Of a stretch of DNA of 64,000 nucleotides, positions 17,152-26,056 are shown piece after piece; position 1 is the stretch's first letter, and the number at the start of each line of letters is the position of its first letter. Under the pieces are notes generated by a model. It did no database searches. It had not been told where the DNA came from and was given only the letters and a program-made list of their open reading frames with translations. Location: the NCBI GenBank assembly GCA_035651595.1, contig DASRFJ010000185.1:1-64000 (forward strand). The letters are read 5' to 3'. This DNA comes from JAFARZ01 sp035651595. Its GTDB lineage: Bacteria > Actinomycetota > Actinomycetes > Streptosporangiales > Streptosporangiaceae. The translations under genes were made by a program, and so were the position numbers.

Positions 17152-18339
17152 GTGCTCGAGGCCGACCAGCTCGAACGCGTCTATCGCGACGAGGCCCGCC
17201 AGATACGGGCCTCCCTCGCCGCGCGCCTAGGTGACGTCGGCCTGGCCGAGGACGCGGTGCAGGACGCGTTCGTCGAGGCGCTGGAGCACTGGCAGGGCCA
17301 GGTACCGCCGAACTGCGGCGGCTGGCTCGCCACCACCGCCCGCCGCAAGGCAATCGACCGGATGCGGCGGGCCAGGGTCGGCGAGGAGAAGCTGGCCCTG
17401 CTGGCCGCGACCCCGGAGATTCCCGGCGCGGAGAACGACAACGAGCTGCTCGGCATGATCTTCGCGTGCTGCCATCCGTCGCTGTCCAGGGAGTCCCAGG
17501 TAGCGCTCACCCTGCGGGCGGTGTGCGGGCTGACCACCGCGGAGATCGCGGCGGCGTTCCTGACCACCGAGGCCACCATGACCCAGCGGCTGCTGCGCGC
17601 CCGCAAGATGGTGACCGGACAGGTCCGGGTGCCCGATCCGGACGAGCTGGGAGATCGGCTGGCCGAGGTGCTCGCGGTCGTCTACCTGATGTTCAACGAG
17701 GGCTATCTGGCCAGCGCCGGCCGGGAGCCCGAACGACGGGACCTGGCGGCCCAGGCGGTAGCGCTCACCCGCCTGCTGCACTATCTGATGCCGAAGGAAC
17801 CCGAGGTTCTCGGCCTGCTCGCCCTGCTCCTGCTGCACGAGTCCCGCGCCGCCACCAGGTTCGACGGCTGGGGCCGGATCATCCGGCTCGCTGACCAGGA
17901 CCGAACCCGCTGGGATCAGCAGCTGATCGCGGAGGCGATGCGCACCCTGGGCGCGGCGTTCGTGTTCCGCCGCCCTGGGCCGTACCAGGCGCAGGCCGCG
18001 ATCGCCGCGCTGCACGCGGAGGCGCCGTCCTACGACGAGACGGACTGGCCGCAGATCCGGCTGCTGTATGACCAGTTGCACGCGATGGCGCCGTCCCCGG
18101 TGGTGCTGCTCAACCGGGCGGTCGCCACCCGCTACGTGCTCGGCCCGGAGACGGCACTGGCCGAGACCGACGCGCTGGCCGACGAACTGGGCGGCTACCG
18201 GCTGTTCCACGCGCTGCGCGCCGGGCTGCTCACCGCCCTGGACCGGGACAAGGAAGCGGCGGAGGCCAACGAGCGAGCGCTCGCGCTGGCCAGCAATCCG
18301 GCCGAGCGCGAGCTGCTCACTCGCCGTCTGTCGTTTTAA
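17152..18339 (+). CDS. ECF42-type RNA polymerase sigma factor with C-terminal extension
   Basis: The 395-residue protein has sigma region 2 (GLAEDAVQDAFVEALEHW, ATTARRKAIDRMRRAR) and region 4 (ALTLRAVCGLTTAEIAAAFL ... MTQRLLRARK), followed by a ~200-residue TPR-like extension (YLMFNEGYLASAGREPERRD, LLNRAVATRYVLGPETALAE). This layout is that of the ECF42 group, known for genetic linkage to DGPF/YCII-domain proteins rather than anti-sigma factors. Exactly such a protein is encoded convergently 13 bases downstream. GTG start, 7 bases after the enoyl-CoA hydratase stop. The extension is expected to control sigma activity. Confidence 0.9.
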   Translation: MLEADQLERVYRDEARQIRASLAARLGDVGLAEDAVQDAFVEALEHWQGQVPPNCGGWLATTARRKAIDRMRRARVGEEKLALLAATPEIPGAENDNELLGMIFACCHPSLSRESQVALTLRAVCGLTTAEIAAAFLTTEATMTQRLLRARKMVTGQVRVPDPDELGDRLAEVLAVVYLMFNEGYLASAGREPERRDLAAQAVALTRLLHYLMPKEPEVLGLLALLLLHESRAATRFDGWGRIIRLADQDRTRWDQQLIAEAMRTLGAAFVFRRPGPYQAQAAIAALHAEAPSYDETDWPQIRLLYDQLHAMAPSPVVLLNRAVATRYVLGPETALAETDALADELGGYRLFHALRAGLLTALDRDKEAAEANERALALASNPAERELLTRRLSF

Positions 18340-18352
18340 GCGCGGCCCCGGA

Positions 18353-18697
18353 CTACATCGCGATCGTCGGGCGGACCTCGATGGTGATCCAGCCCTCGGA
18401 CACGCCCGGCCAGGTCTTCGCGATCTCGACGGCCTCGTCGATCGTCTCGGTCTCCAGGACCGAGTAGCCCCCCAGGGCTTCCTTCGTCTCGATGAACGGA
18501 CCGTCGATCACGCTCGCGCCGCGGATCGTCTTCGCGGTGGCGGGCGGCTGCAGCTGCTGGCCGCCGTCCGGCAGCTGCGGCGTCGCGCCCCACTTCTCGT
18601 ACCACGCGAAGATGTCCGCGTACCAGGCCTTGTTCTGCTCCTCGGACAGATTCCGTGCGGCCTCGGTGTCCATGATGAGGATTACGTACTTCATCAT
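18353..18697 (-). CDS. DGPF/YCII-domain protein, partner of the ECF42 sigma factor
   Basis: Small 114-residue cytoplasmic protein with the name-giving motif DGPFIETKEALGGYSVLE near residues 64-81 and the YCII-like start MKYVILIMDTEAARN. Such proteins are regularly encoded beside ECF42 sigma factors and are thought to be part of the same response. Here it is convergent with the sigma gene rather than in its operon. Two ATG codons in a row (18697 and 18694) are possible starts. The biochemical activity is not known. Confidence 0.88.
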   Translation of the reverse strand: MMKYVILIMDTEAARNLSEEQNKAWYADIFAWYEKWGATPQLPDGGQQLQPPATAKTIRGASVIDGPFIETKEALGGYSVLETETIDEAVEIAKTWPGVSEGWITIEVRPTIAM

Positions 18698-18727
18698 TGC
18701 CTCCTAGATTGCGGTCGTTTACCACCC

Positions 18728-20068
18728 CTACGAACGGGTGCCACCCGTTTCCGACATCCGCGACTCGATGGTTATCACGGCTTCATAACGACGACGGACG
18801 TCGGCGCGGTCGGCGGCTTCGGGGATCGATCGCTCGCTGGCCCGCTCGATCATCGCGGCCTGCTCGAGCAGCACCTGGCGCTGGCCCTCGGTGGTGGTCT
18901 CCGCCATGATCCGGGCCAGCGCCTCGAGCAGCCGGATCATCACGGCCGGCATGCCGAGGGCGGACTGCCGGATCTTCTCGAACGAGCGCTGCACCAGCCG
19001 GTCATAGGAAGGCTCGGCGGCGATCACCCGGATGTAGCCGTGCTCGTCCCGGTGTGCCCGGGCAGGCCGCCACTGGCCGACGATCTTGCACAGGTTCTCG
19101 CCCAGCCAGTCGATGCAGGTCAGCGCCGTGAACGTGTCATTGACCGCGGCGGACAGCGCGCGCAGCCCGATCTCCACCAGCTGGTCGATGCCGAACGAGA
19201 CATCCTGGGTGAGCGTACGGTGCGGACCGATCAGGTGCGCCCGGCCGAGCGCGTGCCGGACCAGGGGTGCCGCCGCGGGCGGCCACACGGTCGCGAACCG
19301 GTGCCCCCGCACGAGGAAGTGCCCGGGCCGGTGCTCCAGCGTGATCACCGCGTCCGCCTGCGCTGCCAGCCGGACCAGGCTCTGGTGCTTGATGAACTGG
19401 AGGTAGCCGCTGGCCGGGGCGAGCAGTACCGCGCCCTCGGCCTCGGTGCGGGCCAGCAACTCGACCGCGGATGGGCCGCGCGCCACGACAACCGCCGACG
19501 AGCCGCCGCCTTGCACCTCGATCGCCTCGGTGAGGTCGGCCGCGATGCTGGCGATGACCTGGGGCAGCTGGATGGAGATCGAGGTGTGGTGGATGAAGTA
19601 GATGAGCACGGCCAGGTCGGCGACCATCAGGCCGAGCGTGACCGTCACCCCGACATGCGGCACGAAGCTGCTGCCGGTCGAGACCAGCACCAGCACCGCG
19701 TACACGAACGTCGCCACGAACGTGCCGAGCGTCAGCTGGGTGCCTTTGTCCCTGATGAAGTTCCGCAGCATCCGGGGCCCGAACTGCGTGGATGCCAGCG
19801 TCAGCGTGACCAGGATGATCGAGAACACGACGCCCACCACGGTGATCACCGCGGCCGCGATCGCGGTGAGGATCTGCCTGGCGGCATCCGCGGTCCCGCT
19901 GATCACCCAGTCCGGGACGGAGATCTCGCCATGGTAGGCCGCCCGGTCCAGCACGGTGGTCAGCGCGAACAGCGCGATCGCCGCGACGACCTCGATCGCC
20001 GGGACGAACCACAGGCTGGTGCGCAGCACTTCCCGTCGCCAGTGCGACGACAGCGGCGATGACCACAT
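18728..20068 (-). CDS. DUF2254 family membrane protein
   Basis: The 446-residue protein has four hydrophobic segments in its first ~165 residues (around FVPAIEVVAAIALFALTTVL, ILTAIAAAVITVVGVVFSII, LGTFVATFVYAVLVLVSTG and VTVTLGLMVADLAVLIYFIH) followed by a soluble domain containing GYLQFIKHQSLVRLAAQAD and FGIDQLVEIGLRALSAAVND. The signature LTLASTQFGPRMLRNFIRD between membrane segments marks the DUF2254 family. Function is unknown. It is a single gene, 30 bases upstream of the DGPF gene on the same strand with which it could be co-transcribed. Confidence 0.85.
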   Translation of the reverse strand: MWSSPLSSHWRREVLRTSLWFVPAIEVVAAIALFALTTVLDRAAYHGEISVPDWVISGTADAARQILTAIAAAVITVVGVVFSIILVTLTLASTQFGPRMLRNFIRDKGTQLTLGTFVATFVYAVLVLVSTGSSFVPHVGVTVTLGLMVADLAVLIYFIHHTSISIQLPQVIASIAADLTEAIEVQGGGSSAVVVARGPSAVELLARTEAEGAVLLAPASGYLQFIKHQSLVRLAAQADAVITLEHRPGHFLVRGHRFATVWPPAAAPLVRHALGRAHLIGPHRTLTQDVSFGIDQLVEIGLRALSAAVNDTFTALTCIDWLGENLCKIVGQWRPARAHRDEHGYIRVIAAEPSYDRLVQRSFEKIRQSALGMPAVMIRLLEALARIMAETTTEGQRQVLLEQAAMIERASERSIPEAADRADVRRRYEAVITIESRMSETGGTRS

Positions 20069-20111
20069 CCGGTAAGTCTTCCACGCTCACCTGGGGTTTA
20101 GCCCTATCCGC

Positions 20112-20136
20112 GGGGGTCCGGGGGGACGGTACCCCC
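20112..20136. terminator. GC-rich hairpin between the TetR gene and DUF2254 gene
   Basis: GGGGGT at 20112-20117 pairs with ACCCCC at 20131-20136; an inner GTCC/GGAC stem is also possible. It lies directly downstream of the TetR stop on the minus strand, fitting a terminator of the MFS-TetR operon. Confidence 0.45.
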
Positions 20137-20140
20137 TGGT

Positions 20141-20743
20141 TTAAAGGGGCAGGCCAGCCTCTAGCAGCGCGAGGGCCTCGTCGATCTCGCTGAACCAGGC
20201 CAGCGAGTGATGCTCCTTCGCGCCCTCGGTCCAGTCCGGCAGCGTGATCGCCATGATCACGCCCATCACCGCCCCGGCCAGCGCGCGGACCGTGAGGTCG
20301 TCGGCCGGACGCCCGGCGCGCTTGGCGACCGCGCCGGCGATGACGTGGATCGTGCGGGCGAACTCGTCGATCGCCCGCGCCCGGATCTCCGGGACGGTCC
20401 TGGCGAGTTCCGACGTCTCCAGGATCAGCGCCATGTCTTCCGAGGTGTAGGTGGCGATCGCCTCCCGGGTCGCCGCCCGGATCGCCGCGATCATGTTCAG
20501 CTCCGGCGGCTGCCGCTCGAACGCCTCGATCATGCGGACGTCGAGGTCGTCCTGAAGGATCACGTCTTCCTTGGTGGGGAAATACCGGAAGAACGTGCTC
20601 GGCGACACCTCGGCCGCGGCCGAGATCTGCTCCACCGTGGTCGCCGTGTATCCCTGCTCGCGGAACAGGCGGAGCGCGTGCTCCCGCAAGGAAGCACGCG
20701 TCCTGGCCTTCTTCCGCTCACGCAGGCCTTGCAATTCCGTCAC
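20141..20743 (-). CDS. TetR-family transcriptional repressor
   Basis: The 200-residue protein has an N-terminal TetR helix-turn-helix (ALRLFREQGYTATTVEQIS, VSPSTFFRYFPTKEDVI) and a variable C-terminal ligand domain. The open frame continues far upstream, but the GTG at 20743 is the sensible start because it makes the usual TetR length and overlaps the MFS stop by four bases (GTGA). It is encoded after the efflux pump it presumably represses; a 22-base imperfect palindrome in front of the pump gene is the probable operator. Confidence 0.9.
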   Translation of the reverse strand: MTELQGLRERKKARTRASLREHALRLFREQGYTATTVEQISAAAEVSPSTFFRYFPTKEDVILQDDLDVRMIEAFERQPPELNMIAAIRAATREAIATYTSEDMALILETSELARTVPEIRARAIDEFARTIHVIAGAVAKRAGRPADDLTVRALAGAVMGVIMAITLPDWTEGAKEHHSLAWFSEIDEALALLEAGLPL

Positions 20744-22344
20744 ATCGCCAATCCTGCCCGCTCCACGCCGGTTTCTCCGGCATCCACCGTACCGGCGGGT
20801 CCCGCCGCCCCAGAACGCCGAGACCGCAGGAAGATCAGCGCGAGGATCGCGCTCGCGAGCGCGATGCCCCCGCTCGCCCACAACATGATGTCCATTCCGT
20901 GCACGAAAGCGACCCGCACGTTCTCCAGCAGCGCCGTCGAGTGCGTCGCCTGGGCGACCCCCACGCCGCCTGCCACACCGCTCCGCGCGGTGTTCGCCAG
21001 CGCCGGCGGCAAGCCCGCCAGGTCGAGCCGGGCGTGATACCCGGAGGTGAGCACGGTGCCCAGCACCGCCACCCCGATCGTGGCGCCGACCTGCCGCATC
21101 GCGGAGATCAGCGCGGAGCCCGAGCCGGACCGCTCCGCGGACAGCACGCCCAGCGCGGCGTTCATCCCCTGCGGCAACGCCAGGCCCAGGCCCAGGCCCG
21201 CGGCCGCGATCCACAAGGCGGCGTAACCGGTCCCGCTGGTCACCTTCGTGACGGCGCCGAACGCGATCCCGGCGGCCATCACCGTGAACCCCGCGGCCAT
21301 GAGTATCCGCGCGGTGGCCAGCGGCGGCCGCGGGGCACCATCCGCGCCCCTGCGCGGCGACGCCAGCCGCGTGCTGCTCACCATGCCGACCACCATGCCG
21401 CCGATCATCGGCAGCAGCCGCAGTCCGCTGCCCATCGCGTTGACGCCCATGACCTCCTGGAAGTACAGCGGCATCGCGAAGAACATGCCGAACATCGCGA
21501 ACGTCACCAGCGTCGTGAGCAGCGTGCCCCAGGTGAAGTTCGCGAACCGGAACAGGCCCAAGTCGATCAGCGGCTGGCCCCCGCGCAGTCGCCGTTCCCA
21601 GGCCACGAACAACCCCAGCACGACTACCCCCGTGCCGATGGTGGCGAGCGCGGTGGTGTCACCCCAGCCGTTCTGTCCAGCCTTGATGAAGCCGTAGGTG
21701 AGAGCGGTCAGGCCCGCGCTGGACAGCACCACGCCGAGACCGTCGATGCCGGGGCGGTGCTCGCTGCGCGACTCCGGCAGCAGGAAGAACACGGCGATCA
21801 GGGCGAGCCCGACGATCGGGATGTTGATCAGGAACACCGAGCCCCACCAGAAGTGATCGAGCAGGTAACCGCCGACCAGCGGACCGATCGGGAAGCTCAG
21901 GAACGTGGCGGATGCCATGAGAGCGATCGCCTTCTGCCGCTCTTCGGGGCGGAACAGCACCGGGATGACCGACAGCGACATCGGGAAGATCGCCGCCGCG
22001 CCGATGCCGAGAATCGCGCGGGTCGCGATCAGTTCGCCGGTGTTCGTCGAGTATGAGCAGAGAGCGGAGCTGATGCCGAAGACCAGGAGTGAAATCAATA
22101 GCACTCGTTTGCGCCCATACCGGTCGCCGAGCAGGCCGGCCGGCAGGATCGCCGCCGCCAGCACCAAGCTGTACGCGCTGGAGAACCATTGCAGGTCGCT
22201 GTTGGACGCGTGCAGCTGGGTGGCGATCGTGGGCAGTGCCAGGTTCAGCACGGTCAGGTCGAGCCCCACCACGAGCACACTGGCCGCCATCGCGATCAGG
22301 GCCCACCAGCGGCGCCCGTCCGCCCCGTCCGTCATGACATTCAC
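20740..22344 (-). CDS. DHA2-family MFS multidrug efflux transporter
   Basis: The 534-residue membrane protein has about 14 hydrophobic segments, as in the drug:H+ antiporter-2 family. Motifs: LDLTVLNLALPTIATQL in TM1, LLGDRYGRKRVLLI (motif A) and RAILGIGAAAIFPMSLSVIP (motif C region). It probably exports hydrophobic toxicants or antibiotics. The first possible start is GTG at 22344, with ATG at 22335 as alternative; GAAGGGA lies just before the GTG. It is followed by the overlapping TetR gene, a common self-regulated efflux module. Confidence 0.9.
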   Translation of the reverse strand: MNVMTDGADGRRWWALIAMAASVLVVGLDLTVLNLALPTIATQLHASNSDLQWFSSAYSLVLAAAILPAGLLGDRYGRKRVLLISLLVFGISSALCSYSTNTGELIATRAILGIGAAAIFPMSLSVIPVLFRPEERQKAIALMASATFLSFPIGPLVGGYLLDHFWWGSVFLINIPIVGLALIAVFFLLPESRSEHRPGIDGLGVVLSSAGLTALTYGFIKAGQNGWGDTTALATIGTGVVVLGLFVAWERRLRGGQPLIDLGLFRFANFTWGTLLTTLVTFAMFGMFFAMPLYFQEVMGVNAMGSGLRLLPMIGGMVVGMVSSTRLASPRRGADGAPRPPLATARILMAAGFTVMAAGIAFGAVTKVTSGTGYAALWIAAAGLGLGLALPQGMNAALGVLSAERSGSGSALISAMRQVGATIGVAVLGTVLTSGYHARLDLAGLPPALANTARSGVAGGVGVAQATHSTALLENVRVAFVHGMDIMLWASGGIALASAILALIFLRSRRSGAAGPAGTVDAGETGVERAGLAM

Positions 22345-22354
22345 ATCCCTTCGG

Positions 22355-22376
22355 GAGTCTCTCTATAGTGAGAGTC
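22355..22376. promoter_or_regulatory. Probable TetR operator
   Basis: GAGTCTCT-CTATAG-TGAGAGTC is a 22-base imperfect palindrome (two mismatched pairs) ten bases upstream of the MFS start. Its position and size suit a TetR-dimer site controlling the MFS-TetR operon. Confidence 0.6.
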
Positions 22377-22486
22377 ACTGCCAAAAGTATGCGTCGTTCA
22401 GTTGGGAGTGTCAACCGGGTTTGGGAGGGTGCGGGCCGGGTCCCGGCCGCGCTGGCCGCGCTGGCCGCGACAGCGCCCGCGCGCGC

Positions 22487-22542
22487 CCGCGCGGCGTGTC
22501 CCGCGCGGCGTGTCCCGCGCGGCGTCTCCCGCGCGGCATGTC
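22487..22542. repeat. Tandem 14-base repeat, four units
   Basis: Four consecutive units of CCGCGCGGCGTGTC; units 3 and 4 differ by one base each. The 14-base period is not a multiple of three, so it is not coding-type repetition. It lies upstream of the MFS operon. Confidence 0.75.
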
Positions 22543-22750
22543 CACGCGGGGTGGGCGCGGGGGTGGGGCGAGTGCGGGGTCGGCGCCAAACTGGAGCAAA
22601 TCGGGCGGCGAAGAGCTGGGCGGCTGAGGTCGATGCCGGCGTGGCGGCTGGCGGCAGGGGTGGTCGTCTCCTGGGCGCTTGTCGTGCAGGTTGGCTGATA
22701 ATTTCGCTTCTGTCCCGGTACGTTCGGTGTTCGTTCTGACTCCGAGAGAT

Positions 22751-22853
22751 GGTCCGAAATTATTGCGGACACTTACCCCCCCACATTGGGGGGGTAAGTG
22801 TCCGCAATAATCTGGCCTACCCGAAAGGGCGCCCGGAATGCCCGACATGTCCC
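22751..22853 (+). repeat. Dispersed two-hairpin element, copy 1
   Basis: Core stem: 22759-22782 pairs perfectly with 22788-22811 (24 base pairs, loop ACATT); the arm reads ATTATTGCGGACACTTACCC then C-rich bases. The left flank GGTCCGAAA and the right flank with GGGCGCCCGGAAT are shared with copies 3 and 4. This copy lies about 270 bases past the sedolisin stop. Confidence 0.85.
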
Positions 22854-22960
22854 GGTATGGGGAGGCAGGAGTGGCCGGCTCGCGGCCAGGCCGCACACGC
22901 CGGGGGCCCGTCGTTCCGGGGCACCCTTCATTTGTCACGATAAACCCGACAAATCGGGCG

Positions 22961-23030
22961 AGCGACGGCGAGCGACGGCGAGCGACGGCGAGCGACGGCG
23001 AGCGACGGCGAACGACGGCGAGCGACGGCG
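22961..23030. repeat. Tandem 10-base repeat, seven units
   Basis: Seven consecutive units of AGCGACGGCG, only the sixth differing (AACGACGGCG). The stretch sits 54 bases downstream of the sedolisin stop. The exact helical-turn period and near-perfect units point to recent expansion by slippage. Confidence 0.85.
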
Positions 23031-23084
23031 GGTGGGGGCGCGGTGCGCCTGGCATACGCGGCAGATCGGGCGGGAGGCGGCGGG

Positions 23085-24617
23085 TCAGGGGATGGGCTGC
23101 GTCGGCGAACCCGGCAAATCGGGCGACGGGGTGGGGGATTTGAGGCGGGTTAGCAGGGCGAGGGCGTTGGGGGAGCCTAGGCCGGTGCACGCGTCCCAGC
23201 CGGGGCCGGCTTTGTAGGCGCCGTTCGATCCGGTGACGATGTCGTTGAAGCCGGGCGCCGGCTGGCCGGCCGCGACGCCCGCGTACAGCGCGGGCTGGAT
23301 CAGCCCGAACCGCTGGCTGGTGGCCTGCGCCAGCCGGGCGATCAGCGCGGCCCACAGCGGCGCGACCGCGCTGGTGCCGCCGACGACCTGCGCCTTTCCC
23401 GCGGACATGATCTGGTAGCCGGTCTGCGGGTCGGCGTTTCCCGCCACGTCAGGCACGCCGCGCCCGGGCGGCCCCCCGGCGTTCGCGGAGGCTGGCACGC
23501 CGACCGCGGCCTGCCACGTCGGCACCGGAAAAGCGTCGGACACCCCGCCGCCGCAGGCCCCGCTACCAGCGCCGTCGTTCCACACCGTCTCCGCGGAGAT
23601 TACCGAGCCTGATCCGACGAGCCGCGTCCCGCCGCAGGCCAGCGCGTTCGGCGAGGAGGCGGGGAAGTCGCAGTGCTGGAGCCCGTCGCTGGCGCCGTCG
23701 GCCGACCCGTCGTCGCCGGCCGCCACGCACACCGTGATGCCCAGCGTGCACGCATCCGCGATCGCGCCGTCCAGCGCGGTGCGGGCCTGGGCGGTCCACT
23801 GGTCCTCGGACTGCCCCCACGAGATCGAGATCGCGACCGGCGCCGGGGTGGCGTGCGCGGCCTCGGCGACCGCGTCGACGAAGCCCTGATCGGAGTTCGG
23901 CGCGAAGTAGACGAGCTGCGCGACGCCGGGCGCGGCCGCGCCGAGCACGTCGATGTCCAGCGCCACCTCGAGGTCGGCTGCCGAGCCAGGCGTGTTCGTC
24001 GCGCCGTCCACGGACACCGCGGTCACCGACGGCACCGCGATGCCGAGGCCGCCGAAGTACGCGGCCAGGTCCGACGCGAGGTAGCCGCCGCCGAGCTCGA
24101 TCACCGCGACGGTCTGCCCGGTCCCGTCGGCTTCCGGCGGGAACCCGTACAGGTCCGCCACCTGCGCGGGGGTGAACGAACCCGATGCCCCAGCGTCGGC
24201 AGCGGGCCGGAAGTGCGCCCTGGCCTGCGGCCGGTCGTCCAGCCCGAGCACCGCCTCGACGACGCCGTCCAGCGAACGCGGCAGGTACAGCGCGCCCTCA
24301 CGGTACCGGTGCGTCACGCTGCCGGACCGCACCAACCGCACCGAGGTGCCGAACGCAGCGGACAGCGACCCCACGGTCCCTGCCACCTTGACCCGGCGCG
24401 ACCGCGGGTGCACGGACGTGACCGTCAGCCCGAGCGCGGTCAGCACGGCGCGCGTGTGCGCCACGTCCGCCTCCGACGCGCCCACCGCGCCGGCCGCGTG
24501 CCGCCGCAGGATCAGCGTCACCTCGGCGCGCGCGTTCGCGTCGGCCGGACCGGCCTCCGCCGCGTGCGGCAGGGGTCCGCGTTCGCTGCCGGGCAGTGCC
24601 ACCAGCTCTTCAGGCAT
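23085..24617 (-). CDS. Sedolisin-family (S53) serine-carboxyl peptidase
   Basis: A 510-residue acid-type endopeptidase of the kumamolisin group. An N-terminal pro-domain (about 1-165, including VTSVHPRSRRVKVAGTVGSL) precedes the subtilisin-like catalytic domain. Catalytic residues by motif: Glu217 and Asp221 in AADLEVALDID, and Ser416 in VVGGTSAVAPLW; the oxyanion Asp lies in CVAAGDDGSADG. The C-terminal Ca2+-site region reads FNDIVTGSNGAYKAGPGWD. No classic signal peptide is visible at the ATG start, which is not unusual in this family; the start has no clear ribosome site. It is alone on its strand and presumably degrades external protein at low pH. Confidence 0.92.
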   Translation of the reverse strand: MPEELVALPGSERGPLPHAAEAGPADANARAEVTLILRRHAAGAVGASEADVAHTRAVLTALGLTVTSVHPRSRRVKVAGTVGSLSAAFGTSVRLVRSGSVTHRYREGALYLPRSLDGVVEAVLGLDDRPQARAHFRPAADAGASGSFTPAQVADLYGFPPEADGTGQTVAVIELGGGYLASDLAAYFGGLGIAVPSVTAVSVDGATNTPGSAADLEVALDIDVLGAAAPGVAQLVYFAPNSDQGFVDAVAEAAHATPAPVAISISWGQSEDQWTAQARTALDGAIADACTLGITVCVAAGDDGSADGASDGLQHCDFPASSPNALACGGTRLVGSGSVISAETVWNDGAGSGACGGGVSDAFPVPTWQAAVGVPASANAGGPPGRGVPDVAGNADPQTGYQIMSAGKAQVVGGTSAVAPLWAALIARLAQATSQRFGLIQPALYAGVAAGQPAPGFNDIVTGSNGAYKAGPGWDACTGLGSPNALALLTRLKSPTPSPDLPGSPTQPIP

Positions 24618-24793
24618 AAACCAGATTTTTGCAGAACGGCCAGCGGTATCACACCCCGTTTCCCCGCGTGTTCCGCATGATTTCGACGCACGTAGCAGAA
24701 CTGGCCGGCCAGATCAGTCAGTTGCTCATAGCTCGCGCAATGACGGAGGTTCCACACTTTTCGGAACAGATACCGCTATTGCGGAGGTATTGC

Positions 24794-25193
24794 ATGTCCA
24801 TACGCCGGCCAGCCCTGGCCGCGATAGCGCTTGCCGCCGTAACCGGCCTCGCCGCTGGCTGCGGCGGCGGCACGGTGCCGGCCGGCAGCGGGACACCGGC
24901 CAGCTCCGGCCCGGCGCATCGCGGCGGCACACTGACGCTCCTCGGGCAGAGCGACATCTTCAACCTCGATCCGGTCAGCGCCTATTACACGGTCAGCACG
25001 ATGCTGGAGCGGATGTTCGCACGGCAGCTGTTTACCTATCCGTCGGTGGCGTCGTGGAATGGCCAGATCACCGTCGTGCCGGATATCGCGACGGAAATTC
25101 CCACCGCCGCTAACGGCGGCATCACCGGCAACGGCACTACTTATACGATTCACCTGAAGCAGGGCGTCGACTGGAATACCACGCCCGCCCGCC
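24794..25193 (+). pseudogene. Peptide ABC transporter substrate-binding lipoprotein, 5' fragment
   Basis: The first ~133 residues of an extracellular solute-binding protein of family 5 (DppA/OppA). The ATG at 24794 has GGAGG six bases upstream and a lipoprotein signal ending in GLAAGC. The mature part HRGGTLTLLGQSDIFNLDPV to VDWNTTPAR is typical of the family N-terminus. After TTPAR the family continues for about 400 more residues, but here the sequence passes directly into permease sequence in another frame. A deletion has removed the rest of this gene and the start of the next. Confidence 0.85.
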
Positions 25194-26037
25194 GGCAAGC
25201 AGGCGACCCAGCAGACGGTCGCGCTGGTCACCGCCCGGCTCGGGCTGGACCGGCCGGTCCTCGACCAGTACGGCAGCTTCCTGTGGCGGCTGCTGCACGG
25301 GGACCTCGGCTATTCCTATTACAGCAACGAGCCGGTCACCTCGCTGCTGGCCAGCCGGGTCCCGGTGAGCGTCTCGCTGGCGGTCGGCGCGGCGGTGATC
25401 TGGCTGGCGATCGGTGTCGCGACCGGCGTGCTGGCGGCGACCAGGCCACGTTCGCTGGCCGACCGGTCCGCGACCGTGGTCGCGCTCGGCTTTTTACTCG
25501 ATGCCGCCGTTCCTGATCGGCATCGGCGCGCTGTACCTGCTGTTCTTCCGGTTGCACCTGGCCGGCATCGGCTGGTTCCCCGGCAGCGGCTACGTGTCGC
25601 TGGCCGCGAACCCGCTGTCCTGGGGGCAGCACCTGATCCTGCCCTGGATCAGCCTGGCGCTCACCGCCGCCGCGGCGTACACGCGGCTGACCCGGGCGGC
25701 GATGCTCGACGTGCTCGGCGAGGACTACATCAGGACCGCGACCGCGAAGGGCCTGACCCGGCGCCGGATCATCGTCCGGCACGCGCTGCGGGCCGCGCTG
25801 ACGCCGGTGACCACGCAGTTCGGCATCGACCTCGGGGTTCTGCTCGGCGGCGCGGTGGTGGTGGAGCAGATCTTCGGCCTGCCCGGCCTCGGCCAGCTTG
25901 CCGTGCAGTCGATCACCACCCAGGACCTGCCGGTCATCGTCGCGATCGTGACGCTCGCCTCGGCGTTCGTCGTGGTCGCGAACATCGCCGTCGACATGCT
26001 CTACGCCGTGCTCGATCCCCGGGTCCGGCTCAGGTAA
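25194..26037 (+). pseudogene. DppB-like ABC permease, 5'-truncated and frameshifted
   Basis: From 25194 the frame reads GKQATQQTVALVTARLGLDR and YGSFLWRLLHGDLG, which in DppB proteins lies about 60 residues from the N-terminus; the leading membrane helix is missing. At a run of five T (25491-25495) the frame shifts by one: before it VVALGF, after it YSMPPFLIGIGALYLLFF, and then a normal permease core including EDYIRTATAKGLTRRRIIV (EAA loop) up to the stop at 26037. No DppC or ATPase gene follows. The transporter is therefore non-functional unless the T-run is a sequencing error, and even then its N-terminus is lost. Confidence 0.85.
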
Positions 26038-26056
26038 CGCCAGGAGGGCAGCACAG

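Noticed and set aside
20744..21214. Extended N-terminus of the TetR protein (357 residues)
   Set aside because: The extra part lies inside the MFS gene in another frame and has no domain; GTG 20743 gives the normal TetR length.
22961..23030. CRISPR array
   Set aside because: The 10-base units have no spacers between them and no cas genes are present.
22411..23355. Long open frame (314 codons) on the minus strand covering repeat copy 1
   Set aside because: It runs through the palindrome, the 10-base tandem repeat and the 3' end of the sedolisin gene; low-complexity product, no ribosome site.
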